A DNA stretch of 45,091 bases from positions 1-45,091 of the IMG/VR virus record IMGVR_UViG_3300025086_000057. One strand, 5' to 3'. The notes beneath the pieces are model-generated. The model did no database searches. It saw only the letters and a list, made by a program, of their open reading frames with translations, and was not told the DNA's origin. How positions within the stretch are numbered: the first letter of the stretch is position 1; each line of letters opens with the position of its first letter. Position numbers and translations under genes: made by a program. The DNA is from a virus. Shown one piece after another: positions 16,178 to 23,033 of the stretch.

Positions 16178-18978
16178 TAAGAAACTTCCTTGCTTTTTAA
16201 AGTTCTATATTGAATAGTTATATCATTAATTTCAAAAGTACCAGAGTCAGGTAAAACAATTTTAAACTGTATGCTTTGACAACTAACTATACTGTCTGCC
16301 TTAAAAACTCCTACATCCCAAGTAGACACAGCATCTAAATCTCCAGAGTCATTACCTGCAGGTGTTACATTTGAACCTGTAGAAAAATCAGAGAAGCTAC
16401 CAGTACCATTTATCGCAAACTCTAAAGGAGTTAGTTGGTCTACACTTGACTTGTAAGTTATTATAACCTTGTATATTTTTTTAACTAATCCTGCATTCCC
16501 AAAATCTATATCTCTAGTTATTATAGATTGATTACTTTGAGTACTAATGTTTGCTCTGTACTTTAAAAACTCAACTACCGTAGCTGACTCTTCATGTCCT
16601 ATAATTAAACTGTTGTTCCAATCTTTAGCAAAGTTAGTATAGTAATGGCTATCTGTAAATAAATTTGTATTATATGTCCAAGCACTAGTATCAAAATCAT
16701 ATATAAAACATTGATTACTATTTGTACTTAAATCTGAAGGAGACCTCATTACAATTAACTGATTACTTATATCATCATAGCCACACATAATGCTTTTAAA
16801 ATGTAAATTTCCATTTGCAAAGTCAGACCAGACTGGTATATTAGAATTAGTAGACTCGAATATACCTAATTTGTTTTTAGTTAAGTCTACCGTATCAGCT
16901 CCATTATAAATAAAACATCCTTTTTCATTTGCCCATACAACTCCAAATTCAGTTTTTACAATACTATAATGAAAAGAAACCCCAGAGTTTTTTATGCTTT
17001 CTTCTAAAAACCAACCTGAAGGAGTTGGACTAGATATATTTAATATATGAGTGGTGTTATGTTTAAAGGCTAAAAGTTTATCTGCAAAAGATTCTAAGGC
17101 TACGTACTCTCCATAGTCACCTCTAGAAACATCTATAAAATTGTCTTCAGTAAAAGTATCAAACTTTCCTAACTCACTAAACATTATTCTATCACCGTGA
17201 GTTTTTTTAGTACTACCTTTTTTAATTCTAACATTGGCTATAAAGTGCCTTCTATTTGCTATAACAGAAGCCTTGTATAATTCTTTTTCTTTACCTATTG
17301 AGTTAAATTTTACTTCTTCAGAATATCCATTAAGAGTTTTATAGGTGTCAAAGTTAGGGTTAGTAGATTTTAACCCTTCTGAAGAACTAGTGGCTGAGTA
17401 GTATCCAGAATTTTCAGTATGGTTAGCATCACTATCAACTCTTTTTACCCAAGGTTTATACCTTCCGTCAAGAGTCATTCTTACACCAAGTCTTATATCT
17501 ATATCTGCAAATAAAATTAAATCGTTATCACTACCTCTTTCTCTTATGTAAATTCTACCTCCAGTAATTCTACCATTGTAAAATCTATCAGCATATACTG
17601 TACACTTCAAAGCTTTGTTTTCGTTAGTAGTTGTTAAAGTTCCTCCGTATACCCTAGGACGACTTTCTTGATTCTCATCGTATATAAATGTTTGAAAAAA
17701 CTCATATTCTTTTGCACTCCAAGTACCATCTCCTGCTCCCTCAATGACTCCTATATTCCATCCTAATCCTCTTTTATATATATCACCACTATTATCAGCT
17801 ATCTCAACATCTGGAGTTCCTCCGTATCCACGATATACTTTTACAGGTGTTGAACTACTTTTACCTTCTGCTGTTTTTCTTACCATAAAACATTCTGGTT
17901 TTTCAGAAGAACGAGAAAGAACTGAGTATACTTGACCCATTTCAAAAAAATGATTAGCTACTCTAGGATTAGAACCACCAGTATCAAAAGTAATAGAATC
18001 TTCAGTTATTGCAGTTACTACCTCTGAAGTTAAAACGTTTGTTCCAGCTAGATTGTCTACTACATCGTTTAAAACACTATAATGGGAATCTGTGTCTACT
18101 GCATTTTGGTTTGAACTTGCCATTGTAATAGAAGCTGGTCTTTCTAAATAAGCAGGATGTTCATACCATCCATTAAAAGCTAAAGAGACTGAATCGTTTG
18201 CAGTTAAGAACTGATTCATTTGTATATATCCATACCATTTAAGTATTGAATTGTTTTCTACATTTATATCAGAAACTCTTAGTACTTCATCAGAAAATGT
18301 AAATATAAACTGAGATGTAGAAACGTGCTCACTAGCTGATGAAATTATACCTGTATTTATCTCTTCGCTTCCCCACCCATCATCAGTATTAGATGAAGTA
18401 CTTGCTTTATTAAAAGACCATACGTCTATATTATTATTAGCCGCATCGCCAAGAGCACACAACCTATCTCCTGTAGACCTCTTAGCTTTTATTCTAACTG
18501 AAGTTGATGCTCCGTCTGGAGAAGTTGTAAAGGTCATAGGTTTGGGAGATGTTCCTTCTCCTAAGCCTAAACCTGTAACTGCTTGAGAAATAACAACCGC
18601 ACTTACATTAACTCCTTCAGTTCCAGTAACTGAATTAACTACAGTTCCTGCAGGAATTCCATTACCTGTAATAGTTTGACCTACTCTAACATCAGGACTG
18701 TCTACAATATTTATTGTAGTCTGTGTATTACTATGATTTACATCTGTATTAACTGTAAAGGCTGTTTCGTCTACAATAGGTTTCCCAATAACCATCATAT
18801 AATGAGAGCCACCTTGTTGGATAAAACCAGAAACAATAAAGACTCCATCGTTAAATTTACTACCACTAACAGTTATTATATCTCCTACTAAAAAACCTTG
18901 ATTAGAAGTCCAGTAATCTGCTGTTCCAGAAACGGTTATCTTAATAAACGATTTTGATGGAAGTACTGCTAAAGCCAT
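16177..18978 (-). CDS. gp10-like tail (nozzle/stabilisation) protein, main part, 933 aa
   Basis: A large beta-rich tail protein. It contains blocks I link to the P22 gp10-like nozzle or packaged-DNA-stabilisation family of podoviruses: F-T-F-S-D-E-V-L-R-V-S-D, a D-E-N-Q-E-S-R-P block near 430, and R-I-T-G-G-R-I-Y-I-R near 470 followed by a D-I-D-I-R segment. The N-terminal 120 residues look like an extra beta domain. It begins two codons after the TAA that ends the preceding ORF, in the same frame, with GGAG six bases before the ATG. The preceding ORF looks like the missing N-terminus of this family. Confidence 0.65.
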   Translation of the reverse strand: MALAVLPSKSFIKITVSGTADYWTSNQGFLVGDIITVSGSKFNDGVFIVSGFIQQGGSHYMMVIGKPIVDETAFTVNTDVNHSNTQTTINIVDSPDVRVGQTITGNGIPAGTVVNSVTGTEGVNVSAVVISQAVTGLGLGEGTSPKPMTFTTSPDGASTSVRIKAKRSTGDRLCALGDAANNNIDVWSFNKASTSSNTDDGWGSEEINTGIISSASEHVSTSQFIFTFSDEVLRVSDINVENNSILKWYGYIQMNQFLTANDSVSLAFNGWYEHPAYLERPASITMASSNQNAVDTDSHYSVLNDVVDNLAGTNVLTSEVVTAITEDSITFDTGGSNPRVANHFFEMGQVYSVLSRSSEKPECFMVRKTAEGKSSSTPVKVYRGYGGTPDVEIADNSGDIYKRGLGWNIGVIEGAGDGTWSAKEYEFFQTFIYDENQESRPRVYGGTLTTTNENKALKCTVYADRFYNGRITGGRIYIRERGSDNDLILFADIDIRLGVRMTLDGRYKPWVKRVDSDANHTENSGYYSATSSSEGLKSTNPNFDTYKTLNGYSEEVKFNSIGKEKELYKASVIANRRHFIANVRIKKGSTKKTHGDRIMFSELGKFDTFTEDNFIDVSRGDYGEYVALESFADKLLAFKHNTTHILNISSPTPSGWFLEESIKNSGVSFHYSIVKTEFGVVWANEKGCFIYNGADTVDLTKNKLGIFESTNSNIPVWSDFANGNLHFKSIMCGYDDISNQLIVMRSPSDLSTNSNQCFIYDFDTSAWTYNTNLFTDSHYYTNFAKDWNNSLIIGHEESATVVEFLKYRANISTQSNQSIITRDIDFGNAGLVKKIYKVIITYKSSVDQLTPLEFAINGTGSFSDFSTGSNVTPAGNDSGDLDAVSTWDVGVFKADSIVSCQSIQFKIVLPDSGTFEINDITIQYRTLKSKEVS

Positions 18979-18981
18979 ATC

Positions 18982-19440
18982 TTACTCCGTAGACCCTGCA
19001 CCGGGAATATCAGCAGAGCTTGAAGTTCCTACTCCATCTACTGCTGTATTCTGAGGATTGCCAAAACTTATATTTCCATCAGCACTTCCTACGGTTCTTA
19101 CATTGCTATCAATATCATCAAATATACTATGGTCTGACTCAAAGTAAAAGAAGTTATACCCTCCCCCAAGGTTAAGCCTTCCTGTAATTGTACCGGGGGC
19201 ACTTGTTCCTATTTCTAGCCTTGCAGTACGTTTAGATATATACTTTGAAAGAATGCTACCGCTTACATCAGATGGGTTAGCTTTCTGTTGCACTAGACTA
19301 CCTGCAGATTTTATTTTTCCCTGTGCATCAACTGCCATATTAGTTATAGCACTTGACTCTGGTTCAGATAAATCTCTTGCATCCTTAACTGTATTTATTC
19401 CAGCGTCAAATTTATTTATAGTATATAGTTGTTTAGGCAT
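18982..19440 (-). CDS. gp10-like tail protein, separate N-terminal part, 152 aa
   Basis: It opens with N-K-F-D-A-G-I-N-T-V-K-D-A-R-D-L and later D-A-Q-G-K-I-K-S-A-G-S, the usual N-terminus of gp10-like tail proteins, where it continues directly into the long beta-rich body. Here the frame stops at TAA 18984-18982, and the 933-aa body starts in the same frame two codons later. The last 35 residues are Gly/Ser/Asp-rich and linker-like. Either the protein is genuinely made in two coupled pieces or the stop is a mutation or is read through. Confidence 0.65.
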   Translation of the reverse strand: MPKQLYTINKFDAGINTVKDARDLSEPESSAITNMAVDAQGKIKSAGSLVQQKANPSDVSGSILSKYISKRTARLEIGTSAPGTITGRLNLGGGYNFFYFESDHSIFDDIDSNVRTVGSADGNISFGNPQNTAVDGVGTSSSADIPGAGSTE

Positions 19441-19820
19441 TAATCAAGTATCTCCACATGTACCAAGTCATCGAATCCATTATCTTTAACATCTCCGTCA
19501 GAGTCCCAGTCTCCACCCCAACGAACCTTAATATCAAGTTGTTTAGCTATCCCTCTAATCATTCCGCCCATATAGTGAAACCCGTCTCTATTCTTCCAAT
19601 CTATAGGATAAGGAGATAGGTCTACAGCTTTACCTTCCATGTGCTTAGAGTACTTTACTTTAGTAGCTCCTTTTTTTAATAACTCTTCTTGCCTTTCACT
19701 TGTGCGTAAACCTTCTATTATAGTAACATCCATAATTTTAATAAGCTCATTAAGAACTTTAACTAACCTATCGTCTACACCTTTTAATCTTTTCTTACTT
19801 GTCTTCCCAAATCTAGGCAT
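19440..19820 (-). CDS. Endolysin: M15-type D,D/L,D-peptidase (VanY-like)
   Basis: A 126-aa peptidase with the zinc-binding pattern S-K-H60-x6-D67-L-S-P-Y and a C-terminal D-D-L-V-H121-V-E, typical of M15 phage endolysins that cut peptide stems of peptidoglycan. G-L-R-T-S-E-R near residue 40 is also characteristic. It has no signal sequence, so it needs a holin; candidates lie 1.2-2.4 kb upstream in the same operon. TAATG overlaps join it to its neighbours on both sides. Confidence 0.85.
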   Translation of the reverse strand: MPRFGKTSKKRLKGVDDRLVKVLNELIKIMDVTIIEGLRTSERQEELLKKGATKVKYSKHMEGKAVDLSPYPIDWKNRDGFHYMGGMIRGIAKQLDIKVRWGGDWDSDGDVKDNGFDDLVHVEILD

Positions 19821-19960
19821 TATTTCTTCTTCTTCTTCTTCATTATTAAAGCTTGAAGCTTCTTAGGTAGAGCCTTTTGTTTCTTGCTTAACGCTTTACC
19901 TTTTTTCTTTTTTGAAGGTCTTCCCTTCTTTGAACCGTATGTACCTTTACCCTGTGGCAT
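19820..19960 (-). CDS. Very basic Lys-rich small protein, 46 aa
   Basis: It opens M-P-Q-G-K-G-T-Y-G-S-K-K and ends in six lysines encoded by a GAA/AAG microsatellite. It overlaps the genes on both sides by one base (TAATG), which supports translation. Proteins with this opening are, from memory, common in marine phage genomes. With about 20 lysines it must bind nucleic acid or another polyanion; packaging with DNA in the virion is an inference. Confidence 0.7.
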   Translation of the reverse strand: MPQGKGTYGSKKGRPSKKKKGKALSKKQKALPKKLQALIMKKKKKK

Positions 19961-20355
19961 TATGCTCTCCTTACTTTTTTTGCAACTGATTTACTATATT
20001 TAGCTTTTTGCTTTCCCTTTGCAGTAGCTCTTTTCTTAGCTCTATTAGTGCTTGCTTTTTGAGAAGGGCTAAGGCTTTTCCTAACTGACTCAGGTAGGTA
20101 ACGACCACGTTTCTTCTTAGGTTTTTTCTTATCACCTTTACTTACGTAGTCCCATTTTTGCTTACCCCACTTAGTCAAACTATTACTAGATGACTTAGCT
20201 CCTTTATATCCACCACCTGCTTTCTTATATCTTGCAGTAGCTAGTTGAGCTTTACGTGCAGACCATTGACCTTTTCTTCCACCTTTAGTTCCTGCCTTAA
20301 CAGAAGAAACTATTCGTTTCCATAAAGCTGGTTTTGTTTTTGTAGCTGACGCCAT
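19960..20355 (-). CDS. Basic DUF5872-like protein, 131 aa
   Basis: The first 75 residues follow the pattern K-P-x-L-W-x-R-I then G-G-R-K-G-Q-W-S-A-R-K-A-Q-L-A and Y-K-K-A-G-G-G-Y, which I recognise as the small DUF5872-type domain found in phages and large DNA viruses. The C-terminal half is Lys/Arg/Ser-rich low complexity, like a histone tail. It is one of four very basic small proteins in a row. The molecular function is not established; DNA binding is inferred from charge. Confidence 0.65.
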   Translation of the reverse strand: MASATKTKPALWKRIVSSVKAGTKGGRKGQWSARKAQLATARYKKAGGGYKGAKSSSNSLTKWGKQKWDYVSKGDKKKPKKKRGRYLPESVRKSLSPSQKASTNRAKKRATAKGKQKAKYSKSVAKKVRRA

Positions 20356-20516
20356 TATTTCTTTTTAGGCTTAGAGTGTTTCATTTGTACTTTAAACCCA
20401 GCAGTAAGACTAGCACCTTTATGGGGTTTAAATGCACCACTATGCTTCATTAACTTAAGACCCTTACCTGACTTCATCCAATGATAACCTTTAGGAGCTT
20501 TAACTTTTTTATTCAT
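20355..20516 (-). CDS. Basic small protein, 53 aa
   Basis: It starts at ATG 20516 and its TAA overlaps the next ATG by one base. The sequence has K-A-P-K-G-Y-H-W-M-K-S-G and K-H-S-G-A-F-K-P-H-K-G-A blocks, with a Lys-rich end, a short family I associate with marine phage genomes. The function is unknown. The 1-base overlap and the surrounding basic proteins support it as real. Confidence 0.7.
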   Translation of the reverse strand: MNKKVKAPKGYHWMKSGKGLKLMKHSGAFKPHKGASLTAGFKVQMKHSKPKKK

Positions 20517-20517
20517 A

Positions 20518-20808
20518 TTACCACTTTACCTTATCCGCCCAATAAGCAGCAGACATTTTACCCTTAGCTATATTCTTACCATGCCTTGCTTTGAACGATT
20601 TTCTTTTCATTTTCATTCTTCTGGATTCACCAGCTTTTGGTTTACCTGCTGTACTAGCTCCCTTCTGACCAAACCTAATTGTTTTAATCTTAGACCCTTC
20701 CTTAGCTACAACAATATGACTTTTCTTAGGATGTCCCGGAGTACGCTTAGGCTTATTAAATCCAGATACTCCAGCTCTTTTCAATCTAGGGTCTTTCTTG
20801 GCAGGCAT
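20518..20808 (-). CDS. Basic DUF6321-like protein, 96 aa
   Basis: It contains D-P-R-L-K-R-A-G-V-S-G-F-N-K-P-K, then T-I-R-F-G-Q-K-G and a final A-A-Y-W-A-D-K-V-K-W, a pattern I recognise as the DUF6321 family of phage and environmental proteins. Highly basic throughout, with no Cys and no membrane helix. It lies between the other basic proteins and the lysis cassette. The function is unknown; association with DNA in the capsid is a guess. Confidence 0.65.
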   Translation of the reverse strand: MPAKKDPRLKRAGVSGFNKPKRTPGHPKKSHIVVAKEGSKIKTIRFGQKGASTAGKPKAGESRRMKMKRKSFKARHGKNIAKGKMSAAYWADKVKW

Positions 20809-20809
20809 A

Positions 20810-21037
20810 CTATTTACCCTTCATCAATCCAATAACTAGGTCTTGGATAACTTCTACTAATTCTTTAAACATCTTACCTTCTTTTTCTTCTTTGACAAAA
20901 GGTATATTGATTTTATCGTTTAACATCTCAGCCATCTTATCAGAAAAATCATCTGATGCTATGTGACCTATTGCTTGCTCTTGTACTATTTCAGCTTGCT
21001 CTTCAGCCAACTTAACTAACATTGTTTTAATATCCAT
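20810..21037 (-). CDS. Acidic helical hypothetical protein, 75 aa
   Basis: It starts in a TAATG overlap with the upstream membrane protein. Fully helical by composition, with an acidic first half and a hydrophobic C-terminal helix (F-K-E-L-V-E-V-I-Q-D-L-V-I-G-L). In contrast to the basic genes that follow, it is negatively charged. No family is recognised. Possibly part of the lysis cassette by position. Confidence 0.6.
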   Translation of the reverse strand: MDIKTMLVKLAEEQAEIVQEQAIGHIASDDFSDKMAEMLNDKINIPFVKEEKEGKMFKELVEVIQDLVIGLMKGK

Positions 21038-21183
21038 TACGATTCCTTTGTTTTTTTAATTTTATAATATAAATATATTATATTCATTATTCCAATTATA
21101 ATACCTAATACGTATGGAAGTAAGTCCATGAATAGTAATGCTCCACTACCTACGCTACCTAAAGAAACTTTTATGCTATCCAT
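21037..21183 (-). CDS. Small membrane protein, holin candidate, 48 aa
   Basis: It starts at ATG 21183 and ends at TAA 21037, with one-base overlaps on both sides. Residues 14-40 form a long hydrophobic stretch rich in Leu, Ile, Gly and Tyr, followed by a basic tail (K-I-K-K-T-K). This is the form of a small single-span pinholin-like protein. It lies in a run of membrane proteins upstream of the endolysin. Holin is inferred from shape and context. Confidence 0.55.
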   Translation of the reverse strand: MDSIKVSLGSVGSGALLFMDLLPYVLGIIIGIMNIIYLYYKIKKTKES

Positions 21184-21506
21184 TAATGTCTCCCATTTCC
21201 GTTCATTCGTGACATAATACCATCCATTCGTGATAATTGTTTTTCTAAATCTGATACTGCCTCCATCATCTGTTCATATCTTCTATCTCTTACAGCGTCT
21301 GACTCATTCCATCTGCTAATTAATTTGATTATCATTCCTTCCATATTGTTAATACTTTCAGACTGACCTTTATTCTCTACCTCTAATTCTTTCAAAGACT
21401 CTTGTTGAGACTCTGACTTCTTTGACAATGACATAACTAAATAAACAAGCAATGCTCCACATATACCTATCATTCCTGCTTCGCCATATATTGCCATCAT
21501 GTCCAT
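21183..21506 (-). CDS. Membrane-anchored coiled-coil protein, 107 aa
   Basis: An N-terminal transmembrane helix (about 9-27, Gly/Ile/Leu-rich) is followed by a long charged coiled coil to about residue 97. This topology fits either a BhlA/holin-like or an i-spanin-like protein. It lies between two other membrane proteins with overlapping start and stop codons, in the putative lysis cassette. No catalytic motif. Confidence 0.55.
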   Translation of the reverse strand: MDMMAIYGEAGMIGICGALLVYLVMSLSKKSESQQESLKELEVENKGQSESINNMEGMIIKLISRWNESDAVRDRRYEQMMEAVSDLEKQLSRMDGIMSRMNGNGRH

Positions 21507-21826
21507 TACTTCCTCCGCTTTTTACCCCAACCCAAAGGATTGATGTTTATTTCTTTTTCGTAAAACTTTACTTTTTCTGCCAACTCTTCTCGTTCAATCC
21601 TTTCTTCCACGATATGTTTATCAAGTAAATTCCCAATGCGTTCATCTGCATCAGCAAGACTATTTTCAAGTGTTCCCAATCTAGTCTCAATCCTATAGTA
21701 ACCATACACGAGAGTGCCAACCAGAATAAGAATTTGTCCAAACCACTTGAGGTTAATACTGACAACAGCATTGTCGTCCACAACACTACCTCTATAACTC
21801 CTAGCTGTTTTGACATCATCACTCAT
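21506..21826 (-). CDS. Membrane-anchored coiled-coil protein (spanin-like), 106 aa
   Basis: One transmembrane segment at about 28-46, then a coiled coil (L-G-T-L-E-N-S-L-A-D-A onward) and a basic C-terminus. Its start overlaps the lipoprotein gene by four bases (ATGA). An inner-membrane coiled-coil protein next to a small lipoprotein is the usual layout of an i-spanin/o-spanin pair, which disrupts the outer membrane after endolysin action. The role is inferred from topology and position. Confidence 0.55.
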   Translation of the reverse strand: MSDDVKTARSYRGSVVDDNAVVSINLKWFGQILILVGTLVYGYYRIETRLGTLENSLADADERIGNLLDKHIVEERIEREELAEKVKFYEKEININPLGWGKKRRK

Positions 21827-22059
21827 TTCCTCTTAACTATTTCCCAACTGTTATGCGTAAAACACCACATATCTCTATCAAATCTTACGTTGTCTGAATA
21901 AAAATGTGATGTAGAATCTTGGTCTACCACCTCAACAAATGTATACATTGGATTTTCTATATCTGTATCAATTCCCATAATTGTCCAACCGTTTGAACAA
22001 CTACTAAACATAAGTGTAGTAAACATTAATATTATAACTCGTATCATAAACAACTTCAA
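21823..22059 (-). CDS. Small lipoprotein (possible o-spanin), 78 aa
   Basis: A signal peptide with a hydrophobic core ends in a lipobox L-M-F-S-S-C, placing the lipidated Cys near residue 21. TTG 22059 or the nearby TTG or ATG downstream may be the real start; AGGAG lies just upstream of this group. The mature part is short and acidic with several aromatics. It pairs by position with the coiled-coil membrane protein that follows. Lipoprotein is secure from the motif; spanin is inferred. Confidence 0.6.
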   Translation of the reverse strand: MKLFMIRVIILMFTTLMFSSCSNGWTIMGIDTDIENPMYTFVEVVDQDSTSHFYSDNVRFDRDMWCFTHNSWEIVKRK

Positions 22060-22071
22060 AGTCTCCTGTTT

Positions 22072-22200
22072 TTAGTTTTTTAATTTTAAAATCTTTTTTA
22101 TTTTTTCTTTTATCCATGACCATGCTCCAGTTTTCTTGTTTGCATTTCTGAATCTATTCTTTAACCTTTCGGTTCTTCTTATCCTCTGTAAGCTATGCAT
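22072..22200 (-). CDS. Cationic amphipathic peptide, 42 aa
   Basis: An open frame from ATG 22200 to TAA 22072 fills the gap before the lipoprotein gene and overlaps the previous gene by 22 bases. The first half is Arg/Lys-rich; the last 18 residues (W-S-W-I-K-E-K-I-K-K-I-L-K-L) form an amphipathic helix with Lys on one face and Ile/Leu/Trp on the other, like membrane-active peptides. No clear ribosome binding site, so coupling to the upstream gene would be needed. It may belong to the lysis cassette. Confidence 0.45.
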   Translation of the reverse strand: MHSLQRIRRTERLKNRFRNANKKTGAWSWIKEKIKKILKLKN

Positions 22201-22487
22201 ACTGCTGTTGAGTCTGTGTGATTTACTATGCCATTAAAGTTACCATATAGTATTTCACCGGGTATTAAATTAACAAAGGCATCTATATTGTCTCCAATAT
22301 TAGATGTGACTTTTATTTTTAAAAACTCAGTAGTACCACTAGAGTCTTTACCCAAAGCTTGTATTGCAATCCAAGAACCAGTATCTGGGTTTACAACATT
22401 AGTATCGTGTTCAGCTATTACATCAAAGCCATTTTGACCTATTAATAGATTAGCCGCTTCTTTCTCTGTATACTTATATAAAGACAT
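22179..22487 (-). CDS. Hypothetical beta-rich protein, 102 aa
   Basis: After a short helical start, the sequence is beta-rich with a G-S-W-I-A-I-Q-A-L-G block and a P-G-E-I-L-Y-G-N-F-N-G turn. This pattern fits small phage head-decoration or tail-attachment proteins that bind the outside of a capsid or tube, but I cannot name a family. It lies between fibre and lysis genes and may be a minor virion protein. Confidence 0.5.
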   Translation of the reverse strand: MSLYKYTEKEAANLLIGQNGFDVIAEHDTNVVNPDTGSWIAIQALGKDSSGTTEFLKIKVTSNIGDNIDAFVNLIPGEILYGNFNGIVNHTDSTAVCIAYRG

Positions 22488-22488
22488 T

Positions 22489-22785
22489 TTAGCTTCCTAC
22501 TTCTGTTATTACATGGTTTACTAGTTTATGCTTACCAACAATTACTCTACCATTACTAGTAGTATGTTTATCTTCGCACTTACTAACATATAATTCTTCT
22601 ATTGTTTTCCAACTATTACTTCGTCTTTCTACTTCTCCATCTATAGTTAAGAAGTATTTATATGATGAAGGGTATGTCAGGGTCTCAGTTGTACCATCTG
22701 GGTAACTCTTTGTACGAGTAGCACCGGGAGTAGTATTCCTGTATACCTTAATATCATGACCCTGAGCACACCTTCGAATCAACAT
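22489..22785 (-). CDS. Hypothetical protein, 98 aa
   Basis: It starts in a one-base overlap with the upstream gene (TAATG at 22785). The composition is mixed, with several Thr/Ser strands and two cysteines. No recognised family, no membrane segment. Its position just below the tail fibre gene is compatible with a small virion or fibre-associated protein. Confidence 0.55.
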   Translation of the reverse strand: MLIRRCAQGHDIKVYRNTTPGATRTKSYPDGTTETLTYPSSYKYFLTIDGEVERRSNSWKTIEELYVSKCEDKHTTSNGRVIVGKHKLVNHVITEVGS

Positions 22786-23009
22786 TAAGCTACTTCTACC
22801 TCTTCAGGTTTAGCTAATGATTCTCTAAGCATATTGATAAACGCTTCTTTACCTACAGATAACTGGTCAGCGATAAACTGATTGCTATTCTGTTTGTTTT
22901 GAATATCGTTAATATGATTTACCATCATCTTTTGCTCATCAGTCATATCCTCAATGATATACTCTTTATCATCTAGGTTCAAGACTGGCTTCTTTTCTTT
23001 TTTTGCCAT
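22785..23009 (-). CDS. Small charged hypothetical protein, 74 aa
   Basis: It begins with a Lys-rich segment (A-K-K-E-K-K-P) and is otherwise acidic and helical, with a D-D-K-E-Y-I-I-E-D-M-T-D-E block followed by a Gln/Asn-rich helix. Such short helical proteins between fibre and lysis genes are often fibre chaperones, but there is no direct evidence. AAGGAGTCAATA precedes the ATG. Confidence 0.6.
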   Translation of the reverse strand: MAKKEKKPVLNLDDKEYIIEDMTDEQKMMVNHINDIQNKQNSNQFIADQLSVGKEAFINMLRESLAKPEEVEVA

Positions 23010-23033
23010 TATTGACTCCTTGTTTGTTAATTA

